Assembly: GCA_015232165.1 (NCBI GenBank)
Contig: JADGAE010000051.1
Coordinates: 1-9,722 of the forward strand
Length of the DNA: 9,722 bases
Origin: Nitrospirota bacterium
GTDB lineage: Bacteria > Nitrospirota > Thermodesulfovibrionia > Thermodesulfovibrionales > Magnetobacteriaceae
Direction: 5' to 3'
Part shown: positions 1 to 8,200 of the stretch, one piece after another
Numbering within the stretch: position 1 is the first letter of the stretch
Layout of the letters: each line of letters begins with the position of its first letter
The notes under the pieces: generated by a model
Database searches by the model: none
What the model saw: only the letters and a program-made list of their open reading frames with translations
Told to the model about the DNA's origin: nothing
Translations under genes and position numbers: made by a program

Positions 1-1048
1 ATACGCAGACGAACGCAGGACGGAGATCGTCTCGGACATACAGCAGATATCCATAGAGGACCTCATCACGGAGGAGGAGATGGTCATAACGGTTTCGCAC
101 AATGGCTACATCAAGCGCAACCCCCTGTCGGAGTATCGGCAGCAACGTCGTGGTGGCAAGGGGATGACGAGCATGGAGACACGCGAGGAGGACTACGTCC
201 AGCAGTTGTTTATTGGTTCCACGCATAACTACATCCTGTTTTTTTCCAACTATGGTCGTCTGTACTGGCTGAAGATATATCAGATACCTGAGGCCGGCAG
301 GGCTGCCAAGGGCAAGGCCATAGTCAACCTCCTGCAACTGCAACAGGGTGAAACCATAGCAACGGCCCTTCCGATCAAGGGGTTTGACAAGGGCTACCTG
401 ATCATGTTTACCAAGAAGGGAATCGTTAAAAAGACCTTGCTCAATGAGTTTAGTAACCCGCGAGGCAAGGGGATCATTGCCATCAGCATAGACGATGACG
501 ATGAGCTGATGGCCGTGCGCTATGCCGATGGTCAATCGGACGTGCTGATTGGCACGTGCCTGGGACATGCCATACGCTTCAACGAGGAAGACGTGCGTTC
601 AACGGGTAGGGCCTCCAGGGGGGTCAAGGGCATAAGGCTCAAAAAGGACGACGAGGTCGTTTCGGCGGAGGTCGTTGAGGACAAGACGACGTTGTTGAAT
701 GTGACTGAGTTTGGTTTTGGCAAGCGCACCAATCTCAAGGATTATCCGCTTCAGGGTCGTGGCGGGCAGGGGGTTATATCGATAAAGGTGACGGAAAAGG
801 GTGGCAAGGTGGTTGGTCTTATACAGGTCAGGGATGAGGATGAGATAATGGTAGTGACCAAGTCCGGCAAGAGCATAAGGACCATGGCCAGTGCCATTTC
901 CGTAACCGGCCGTAACACCCAGGGCGTAAAGCTCATGGACGTCGGCAAGGACAACATGATCATGAGTATCGGCAAGGCCGCTGAAAAAGACAGAGGCGAA
1001 GTGGGTACCCCTCCCTTCTATTCCATTCCACAGGAAGAGGGAGACTAA
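1..1048 (+). CDS. gyrA: DNA gyrase subunit A, C-terminal part (5' end outside window)
   Basis: This is the 3' end of gyrA; the first complete codon is at position 2, giving 348 visible residues before TAA at 1046-1048. The start lies upstream of the window, and the ATG at 80 is internal. The first residues (YADERRTEIV, then EDLITEEEMVITVSHNGYIKR) match the junction between the GyrA breakage-reunion domain and its C-terminal beta-pinwheel. The GyrA box QRRGGKG, needed in this family for wrapping DNA and introducing negative supercoils, is at visible residues 48-54 (bases 143-163). Degenerate blade motifs follow (AAKGKA, NPRGKG, SRGVKG, GRGGQG, GRNTQG), consistent with a six-bladed propeller. 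The protein acts with GyrB as a cytoplasmic A2B2 type II topoisomerase. The tail is short and mildly acidic (ending PQEEGD). The gene converges with tgt across about 480 bp. Identification is very secure. Confidence 0.97.
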   Translation, partial: YADERRTEIVSDIQQISIEDLITEEEMVITVSHNGYIKRNPLSEYRQQRRGGKGMTSMETREEDYVQQLFIGSTHNYILFFSNYGRLYWLKIYQIPEAGRAAKGKAIVNLLQLQQGETIATALPIKGFDKGYLIMFTKKGIVKKTLLNEFSNPRGKGIIAISIDDDDELMAVRYADGQSDVLIGTCLGHAIRFNEEDVRSTGRASRGVKGIRLKKDDEVVSAEVVEDKTTLLNVTEFGFGKRTNLKDYPLQGRGGQGVISIKVTEKGGKVVGLIQVRDEDEIMVVTKSGKSIRTMASAISVTGRNTQGVKLMDVGKDNMIMSIGKAAEKDRGEVGTPPFYSIPQEEGD

Positions 1049-1075
1049 GGCTATGCAGAGATATTGGCACAAATC

Positions 1076-1096
1076 CCCCTCTCTTTATGGGAGGGG
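1076..1096 (+). repeat. REP-like GC-rich hairpin downstream of gyrA, possible terminator
   Basis: Bases 1076-1083 pair with 1089-1096 (CCCCTCTC with GGGAGGGG, one T-G wobble) around a TTTAT loop, 28 nt after the gyrA stop. No T-run follows on the plus strand, so it is not a textbook Rho-independent terminator. It could end or protect the gyrA transcript as a REP-type element. This copy is the only one seen in the window, so calling it a repeat rests on its resemblance to dispersed hairpins in other genomes. Confidence 0.4.
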
Positions 1097-1186
1097 TGAG
1101 TGAGAGGCCACATATGAGAATGAGACAGAACCAAAAAAAACTTTCTTGCTGTAAAAAATCCGGTGATGATATGTATAGTACGTTTC

Positions 1187-1213
1187 AAAAAAAAAAAGGG
1201 GCGGCTCCGCCCC
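1187..1213 (-). terminator. Intrinsic terminator, minus strand (end of phosphatase-tgt operon)
   Basis: Read on the minus strand, a perfect 7-bp stem (GGGGCGG with CCGCCCC, bases 1207-1213 and 1198-1204, two-base apex) is followed directly by eleven T (bases 1197-1187). This is a canonical Rho-independent terminator. It lies about 315 nt past the tgt stop, and no better terminator was seen between them. On the plus strand the A-run precedes the stem and no T-run follows, so the signal faces the minus strand only. Confidence 0.85.
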
Positions 1214-1258
1214 CCTTCAGAACCCCCCGCAAGGGGACCAGTCCCCTTGACCCCATAA
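1187..1258 (-). repeat. Double-hairpin terminator element, copy 1
   Basis: The terminator hairpin belongs to a longer unit with a second stem: bases 1230-1238 pair perfectly with 1241-1249 (CAAGGGGAC with GTCCCCTTG). A C-rich linker joins the two stems, and the unit ends in CTTGACCCC followed by ATAAA. The same order (T-run, stem, C-rich linker with CAGA, second stem, TTGACCCC, TAAA) recurs at 3378-3453, also at the 3' end of a minus-strand transcription unit. The stems differ in sequence between copies but keep their pairing. Similar GC-rich elements are common downstream of genes in several phyla; no transposition function is visible. Confidence 0.75.
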
Positions 1259-1304
1259 AACTTAACCCTCTATCATCACAGAAATATTTACAGTAACAAA
1301 ACTT

Positions 1305-1334
1305 TTGTCCGGGTACTTACAAACACGCTACAAT
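1305..1334 (+). promoter_or_regulatory. Weak sigma-70-like promoter candidate
   Basis: TTGTCC (1305-1310) and TACAAT (1329-1334) are separated by 18 bp, a plausible but imperfect -35/-10 pair (4/6 and 5/6 matches to consensus). An AGGAG follows at 1356-1360. The only nearby reading frame starts 18 nt after that AGGAG, too far for normal initiation, so the site may serve a small RNA, a decayed gene, or nothing. Confidence 0.25.
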
Positions 1335-1378
1335 CAAATCGAAACCTTCATTAATAGGAGTCATATTCACCCCAGCCT

Positions 1379-1492
1379 ATGAAAATGTATTTTCAAGGTA
1401 AATCTGCTATAAAACAAGCAAAAAACACCCGTGTGTATTTGGTTATGGAATCCCTGCTTGAAAGTGGTAACGTAACTTGGCAGTCCACTTGA
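1379..1492 (+). CDS. Doubtful 37-codon ORF between gyrA and tgt
   Basis: ATG at 1379 opens a 37-residue frame ending at TGA 1490-1492. It begins MKMYFQGKSAIKQAKN, is basic at the start, and has a short helix-like segment (VYLVMESLLESG). No family is recognised. A promoter-like pair (1305-1334) and an AGGAG (1356-1360) lie upstream, but the AGGAG-to-ATG spacing of 18 nt is poor. It may be a chance ORF or the relic of a longer gene. It is listed because the rest of this intergenic stretch, outside the two hairpin elements, holds nothing else gene-like. Confidence 0.15.
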   Translation: MKMYFQGKSAIKQAKNTRVYLVMESLLESGNVTWQST

Positions 1493-1528
1493 CTACGGCA
1501 ACAAAAAAAGCTTACCGTTGTAATTGCT

Positions 1529-3296
<1,768 letters not shown>

Positions 3297-3313
3297 TGCT
3301 TCCAACAATATAT

Positions 3314-3342
3314 ATACTACTAGGCTGCATTATTATTGTCAA
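3314..3342 (-). promoter_or_regulatory. Sigma-70 promoter of phosphatase-tgt operon
   Basis: On the minus strand, a perfect -35 TTGACA (3342-3337) is followed by a 17-bp spacer and a -10 TAGTAT (3319-3314). Transcription should start near 3307, about a dozen bases before the phosphatase ATG at 3296. The site lies just downstream of the terminator that closes the preceding unit, a normal operon boundary. Confidence 0.7.
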
Positions 3343-3377
3343 GGTACCCACACAGGGCTATCGCATTTGACCGGAAG

Positions 3378-3408
3378 AAGAAAAAAAGAATGGGGAGCTT
3401 TGCTCCCC
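3378..3408 (-). terminator. Intrinsic terminator, minus strand (end of accessory-block operon)
   Basis: On the minus strand GGGGAGC (3408-3402) pairs with GCTCCCC (3398-3392) around a three-base loop, followed by ATTC and seven T (3387-3381). It is about 117 nt past the stop of the lipoprotein gene and upstream of the phosphatase promoter, so it should end the helicase-to-lipoprotein unit. Confidence 0.85.
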
Positions 3409-3453
3409 CTCAGACCCCCTCACAAGGGAGCACAGCCCCCTTGACCCCGTAAA
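3378..3453 (-). repeat. Double-hairpin terminator element, copy 2
   Basis: This is the second copy of the element at 1187-1258. The second stem is 3423-3431 with 3435-3443 (CAAGGGAGC with GCCCCCTTG, one A-C mismatch). It shares TTGACCCC and TAAA with copy 1, and the CAGA linker, in the same order. The terminator stem is GGGGAGC/GCTCCCC here and GGGGCGG/CCGCCCC in copy 1, so the stem has changed on both arms while still pairing, which suggests selection on structure. The rest of the gene-free stretch 3309-3524 holds the phosphatase promoter and, next to the lipoprotein stop, AT-rich sequence with no further signal. Confidence 0.75.
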
Positions 3454-3524
3454 GGGCTGGTTGACAGGTTAGAGCGTAGTCATTTTAGTATAAAACATCT
3501 TGATTTTTTCAAAATCCTCCTTCC

Positions 3525-4355
3525 CTATTTAGGCATAACGCCGGCAATGAACTTGGCATATTTCCCGGCGACTTTTTCATAAGCCACCGTGTCTCTGTCA
3601 ACTCCAGCCACCGGCAACTTAATAAACATCGCAAACATCCTGGACATAAAGAACGCCCCGGTCTTGTCCCTCTCAAGCAATTTGGGGTCATCCGCCATTA
3701 ATGTAATCTTATCGCAAGAATCAATCACCTTACGGATGTAGTCATTGACCTTGTCGCCGTCTCTGTCTTTGGAGGCCTTGAGCAAGGCCGTGTAGGATTT
3801 AAACAGGGTGTCAACCAGGTCGGCAAGTTTAACTTCGCCTGCCTTTTTGAGTTCTTCGACAAGTACGCTACCGGACTTCAGCATATCATTACCCGGCATG
3901 GAACCAAAGAGCACCCCCGAGGGGTCTTTACCCCGTAAGTCAAAGGCGTTTATATCGTACATGACAAGCAGATAGCCATAGAACAAGGCCTCGAATCTAT
4001 CACTTATCAAGAGTTCCTTTGGAACGAAATCAGTAAGGTTTCCAGGTGTATCCGTATCCGAAAGGATCGTCATGATCCAAAAGCCGCATGACAGACGCAT
4101 GACGTCGTCTTTGACGGCCTTGCTCTTTTCCAGTGCCTCATTTGCCTTGGCCAGGGCCTTGTCAAAATTGTTATTTAGCCGTGCCTCGTTTGATTCCCGT
4201 AATAGGTCAACGATCTGTGCCTGTTGTCCCGTATAGAACCGCTCCTGTCCGCCAACACCGTCTTTGCGCACAGGCGGTTCGGAGGCACATGACACGCACA
4301 GAAACACCACCACCGTCAGAAGACCTGCAAGACTTGTTACCCTCTTTGAAAACAT
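3525..4355 (-). CDS. Putative exported lipoprotein, TPR-like, unknown function
   Basis: This 276-residue protein has a classical signal peptide: basic Lys4-Arg5, hydrophobic core about residues 8-22, then Cys23 in LCVSCASEP. The lipobox is imperfect, with Cys20 instead of Leu at -3, so lipidation at Cys23 is likely but not certain. Ala24 at +2 would favour outer-membrane sorting under the E. coli rule. The mature part is mostly helical; about residues 51-84 (NEARLNNNFDKALAKANEAL) look like a TPR repeat, and no catalytic motif is apparent. I do not recognise a family. The ATG start is supported by GGAGG (4367-4363) seven bases upstream. That ribosome-binding site lies in the last codons of the upstream helicase remnant, whose TAA ends three bases before this ATG, so the gene now depends on read-through or coupling from that frame unless a promoter hides inside it. 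A strong terminator follows at 3378-3408. Confidence 0.87.
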   Translation of the reverse strand: MFSKRVTSLAGLLTVVVFLCVSCASEPPVRKDGVGGQERFYTGQQAQIVDLLRESNEARLNNNFDKALAKANEALEKSKAVKDDVMRLSCGFWIMTILSDTDTPGNLTDFVPKELLISDRFEALFYGYLLVMYDINAFDLRGKDPSGVLFGSMPGNDMLKSGSVLVEELKKAGEVKLADLVDTLFKSYTALLKASKDRDGDKVNDYIRKVIDSCDKITLMADDPKLLERDKTGAFFMSRMFAMFIKLPVAGVDRDTVAYEKVAGKYAKFIAGVMPK

Positions 4356-4358
4356 TAT

Positions 4359-4742
4359 TTATCCTCCTTGTTTGATTCCTTCCGCGTCGAGGAATTTCCA
4401 GAGGCCGGCCATAGCCTTTTCCTTGTCGCGGTAGAAGGCGCTGCTGCTTATGCGCCAGAACTTCCACCCGGCCCGCTCCAACTGACACTGCCGACGGTGA
4501 TCGTACTGCCAACGCTCCGGGCCATGCCACCGGTCGCCGTCACACTCAACGGCAACCCGACTGTTTTCGCCCTGAAAGGCATAGGCATCTCCACAGACGA
4601 GCCGGCGTCGGTCTATTTCGGCCTCGTCAAGGCGGTTGGCGACGTTGCTCTCGTCTTTGATGTACACCGTTGCTATGGCAGGGACAAACATGTCGTTGGG
4701 GTTAGGTATGCTCAGGGGTTGGAGTCTACCATATGTGCCCAT
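4359..4742 (-). pseudogene. Internally deleted duplicate of the helicase-nuclease C-terminus
   Basis: This 127-codon open frame (ATG 4742-4740, TAA 4361-4359) is a shrunken copy of residues of about 1158-1455 of the large helicase at 5258-9722. Three blocks survive: RLQPLxIPNPNDM to [16 protein letters not shown] to CGDAYAFQG; and [16 protein letters not shown] to [10 protein letters not shown]. Missing are about 53 codons (parent roughly 1188-1240) and exactly 125 codons (parent 1265-1389), both in frame. The second loss removes helicase motif VI and two presumed nuclease residues, Glu1356 and Asp1384, keeping only the ECDGD strand, so neither activity is expected. The last block differs from the parent by about 3 of 206 bases; the first by about one in eight. 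No Shine-Dalgarno precedes its ATG, which comes three bases after the DUF2442 stop. The intact frame could still be translated by coupling; a relic is the simplest reading. Confidence 0.85.
4371..4730 (-). repeat. Direct repeat (short arm) of helicase 3' segment
   Basis: Bases 4371-4730 match 5357-6250 in the same orientation, apart from a 375-bp and a net 159-bp gap in this arm. The 4371-4576 block aligns with 5357-5562 without gaps. With the long arm it brackets the DUF4160/DUF2442 genes. Similarity may reach slightly further, to about 4765, because GATGGCATTTGGCA near the DUF2442 stop resembles GATAGCATTTAGCA in the helicase. Confidence 0.85.
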
Positions 4743-4745
4743 AGT

Positions 4746-5057
4746 TTAGCCGTGCCAAATGCCATCTCTACCGTTCAGCCATCTTTCAAGTGAAGACTGA
4801 GTTTCGTGAGATTTCTTACCCAACAGTAATCCTTCAACACTAATATCCTCATCAATGTCTTCCCAATGAATGCCATGACCTCTACCTATTAACCTCCAGT
4901 TGTTTCGTTGGGCTATTGTAGCATGCACTAATCTTGGGAACCATTCTATAGGTGCGGAGATAGTCCTCCCATCACTCAAATCCACGATTAATGAGTCATC
5001 TGTTACGACTACGTTTACAGCAAGTGTTGTGTTTAACTCAAGCGCCAAAGTATTCAT
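4746..5057 (-). CDS. DUF2442 family protein
   Basis: This is a 103-residue protein of the DUF2442 family. Visible landmarks are LSDGRTI (27-33), WFPRL (39-43), GxGxGIHW (58-65) and DEDISVEGLL (69-78), the usual core of the family. The biochemical role is unknown; these small proteins are commonly found beside DUF4160 proteins and have been suspected of belonging to toxin-antitoxin-like pairs, which is inference here. The start is ATG 5057-5055, with GGAGG (5068-5064) six bases upstream; an in-frame ATG at 5090 lacks such a site. The gene overlaps the end of DUF4160 by 20 nt, typical of a co-translated pair. It is clearly AT-richer than the flanking helicase sequence. The last residues (about 95-103, ending GIWHG) may come from the adjoining helicase duplicate rather than the original protein. 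Confidence 0.88.
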   Translation of the reverse strand: MNTLALELNTTLAVNVVVTDDSLIVDLSDGRTISAPIEWFPRLVHATIAQRNNWRLIGRGHGIHWEDIDEDISVEGLLLGKKSHETQSSLERWLNGRDGIWHG

Positions 5058-5274
5058 TCCATGCCTCCAGTAATTTTGAATGATTTTCATTTATAATTTT
5101 GCGGAGTTTACTTATCTCCGTTGTATTAAATCCTATGCTATGTTGCAATCTCACAGGCTTCAGCCAAAACTTTGCAATCCTGTCATCACATTCAACGTGG
5201 ATGTGCTTAGGTTCACTACCATCTGAAGAGTAAAAGAAAAATCTATAAGAACCTACCCTAAGTACATTTGGCAT
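5038..5274 (-). CDS. DUF4160 family protein
   Basis: This 78-residue protein matches the DUF4160 family over its full length: MPNVLRVGSYRFFFYSSDG at the start, the EPKHIHV motif (21-27) with paired histidines 24 and 26, AKFWL (34-38), and a C-terminal ENHSKLLEAWNEYFG helix. The family's function is not established; the small size and constant pairing with DUF2442 suggest a two-gene module, possibly toxin-antitoxin-like. The ATG at 5274 lies inside the end of the helicase frame (17-nt overlap) with no good Shine-Dalgarno, so translation is probably coupled to the helicase. The region is about 37-40% GC in lines I counted by hand, lower than the helicase, a sign of separate origin. Confidence 0.9.
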   Translation of the reverse strand: MPNVLRVGSYRFFFYSSDGSEPKHIHVECDDRIAKFWLKPVRLQHSIGFNTTEISKLRKIINENHSKLLEAWNEYFGA

Positions 5275-8200
5275 TGCTTACAAGTTGTTTCTTTTCTTTA
5301 TCTGTTAATGTTTCAATGTAAATTTCAACTCTTTTTTCTTGTCTTTCTCCCTCTGCTTTGATTCCTTCCGCGTCGAGGAATTTCCAGAGGCCGGCCATAG
5401 CCTTTTCCTTGTCGCGGTAGAAGGCGCTGCTGCTTATGCGCCAGAACTTCCACCCGGCCCGCTCCAACTGACACTGCCGACGGTGATCGTACTGCCACCG
5501 ATCCGGGCCATGCCACCGGTCTCCGTCACACTCAACGGCAACCCGACTGTTTTCGCCCTGAACGACCAGGTCGATCCGGTAGTTGTGGTCCTTGAGAAAC
5601 GGCCTGTACTGAGCTATGACCCTGTACCCGCGCTCGATAATCATCCTGCCCACCTCAAGCTCAAACACGCTCTCGGCCAAACTCTCCAACTCCTCCAGGG
5701 TGTTGACCAACTGCGGCTGCTTTGGGTTCAGGTAGTGCTGCAACAACCTGTAACGAACACACTCGGGATTGCTTACATCCTCCAGGGCAATGCTGTGAAA
5801 CAAGAACACCTGGTCGCGCGCCCTGCTGCAGGCCACGTTAAACCTCTGCCTGTCCGAGTCCTTGGTCAGCGCTGAAAACGCCGCGTTGGGTGCCACTACC
5901 ATCGAAAGAAACATCACGTCCCGCTCGTCGCCCTGAAAGGCATAGGCATCTCCACAGATGATCCGGCGTCGGTCTATTTCGGCCTCGTCAAGGCGGTTGG
6001 CTATCAACCTGTAGATGTATTTTGCCTGCCCCTGTCCAAGGAGCGATATAACACCCATCGTTCTGAGGCGATTGCCGTTACCTCCGTATTGCTCGGAACG
6101 ACAGCACCTTAGCAACTGCTCTACCAAGGCGCTGGCTTCCGGTTCGTTGATGTTGTTGCCGGCCTTGAAGCCGTCCTTGACATACACCGTGGCTATGGCG
6201 GGGACAAGCATGTCGTTGGGGTTGGGTATGCGCAGGGGTTGGAGCCTGCCCTCGTAGGTCGGACACAGGGCATTGCTAAATGCTATCAACTCGGGGATGC
6301 AACGGAAGTGCTCAGTCAGCAATATCCTGTTCAGCGACGGGACGCTTTTGCATATGTCGTAGATGCTGTTGTCTATGCTGAAGGTCTCTTTGTGGTCAAC
6401 GTCCCACAGGTACTTCTGCAACAGACCGCTGCACTTCTCTCTGTCAATACCGATGTTTGATGGGCTGATCTGCTCGGGATCGCCAACTATCAGCACCTTT
6501 TTTGCCCTGAAGAGGACCGGCAAGGCACGCAGGTCACACTGACTGGCCTCATCTATGATAATCACATCAAAGACGCCGGCCCTGGCCGGAAAAGACTGAA
6601 CCACCCCGTGCAGTGGCATGATCCACGCCGGCACGGCATCAATGGCGCCAACCATTGCCCTGGCCGCATCAGACAGGTGCTCGCCGGCATATTTCCCCGT
6701 GCCCTTGCCATACTTCTTCATTGCCCCTGCCCAGGCCATTAATGCCCGGTAACTGTCATCCCTTATCTTGAGCCTCTGCCACGCCATCTCGGTTACCAAC
6801 CGGGTGATACGTTCACTCTCCTGTTGCTGTATGCGCTTGAGGCTATCCTGGAGGTCCTCAACGGACCGGCGCTGGTGAAGTTGCTCCAGCCACGCATTGA
6901 GACGACGCCACCTCCAGGCACCCTGCCAGTTTGGGTCAATGGCCTGTGCACCCATCTCGACAGCCTTTTCCTCAAGTACGTTGTACCAGTGGGGGGCCAC
7001 CAGCTTGAGCATCCGGGACAGTTCATCGAGTACGTCAACCTGCATCTGCACGTCCAACAATCGCCCGACCTCTTCATAGTGCCGCCGGTATTGCTCAACC
7101 GAAAGGTCATCAATGGCCCCGGCCAGCGATAGCCACAATTCATGTGCGTTGTCCTGAAGGGCCTGCTCCCTGTAGTAGAGCCTTTGTCGCAGGAGATGGT
7201 CGGTTATATTCCTTCGATCAATTTCGGCAATCTGCCCCCGTAACACCTTGACGTACTGGGCAAGCATCTCCGGTTTATGAAAAAGCAACTGCCTAGTCAA
7301 TCCAAGGCCCTGCAAGGCAGACCTGACCCTGTCATGGAACCTCTCCTTGCACTGTAGTATGGCGGCGAGCTTGCCAATGCCTGCCTCAACATCGACCAAC
7401 TGCATGGCAACGGATGCCTTTATGGCCTGAGCGCCCACAGGGACAAGGGCGTTTTCCCATAACACGCTGATCTTCTCAAGCCCCTGCCTGTACTTAAAGT
7501 ACGCCCTTGCAGCCTGAATCTTATCGACCGTGTTTAAGGGCAAGTCATCGACCTTGAGCGTATCATACACAAACCGCATGGTCTTTGACATGGTCAAGCG
7601 TGTCAACCACGACGCAGGGTCCTTGCCGGTACTTAGGAGCATCCGTAGCCCTTCCAGGGCGGCCATGACATCCATGTTGGCAGGGATGGCCTCATCATGC
7701 ACAATCCTATAGCCCCGGGCGGTCTTAAATAACAGCATGGCGCCATCAAATAGGGACTTTAGCCTTATCAGCAAGTCCTTCCACAGGCCATCCTGACTCT
7801 CCATGGTCGATATCCGTTGAAGGATGTCCATCTGCCACGGCTCCGTAAGCCCGTTAAGACAAGACAACGACTCCTCAAGCAGTACCTGTGCGGCGCTTAT
7901 ATCCTGCCGGCTTGCCCGCTGTAGTTGTCGCCCCCATGTCTGCCGTAAATCCTTTGTCTCTGAGGCCAACAGCTTAAGGCCGTGCAGTCTTGCGACGGCT
8001 ATGCGAAAATCCTCGGCAGACATGAGTTGATTCAATTGCGGCAGGCACTGCAATGAGGCCAACCTGTCTTGCTGTGATATATCCCGTATAGCGTTGCACA
8101 TCCGTGCCAGTTGTACACTGGTAAGCGGCGGCTCCGTCTGCGGCAATAAGGCATCGACAAACCAGTTGAATTGTTCCTGATGCTCCAAACACTCCTTTGC

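Noticed and set aside
599..1072. Long minus-strand frame of 157 codons across gyrA
   Set aside because: It lies antisense to a certain gyrA frame, has no family resemblance, and is explained by gyrA codon usage.
1087..1296. Plus-strand frame of 69 codons after gyrA
   Set aside because: It runs through the hairpin, an A11 tract and the terminator element; composition is repeat-driven (KKKGAAPPPF) and no start signal is present.
1494..1525. Terminator immediately after tgt (ACGGTAA pairing with TTGCCGT on the minus strand)
   Set aside because: The T-run is inside the loop rather than after the stem and one pair is a wobble; the element at 1187-1213 is far stronger.
3297..3308. Upstream TTG start for the phosphatase
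   Set aside because: It falls at the predicted transcription start and has no ribosome-binding site; the ATG at 3296 has GGAAG upstream and starts right at the conserved core.
5058..5090. Upstream ATG start for DUF2442
   Set aside because: It lacks a Shine-Dalgarno and would add 11 residues encoded by the end of DUF4160; ATG 5057 has GGAGG at ideal spacing.
5339..5875. Plus-strand frame of 178 codons opposite the nuclease domain
   Set aside because: It is a mirror of the helicase coding sequence; a similar mirror frame appears opposite the duplicate at 4368-4793, as expected for a copied shadow.
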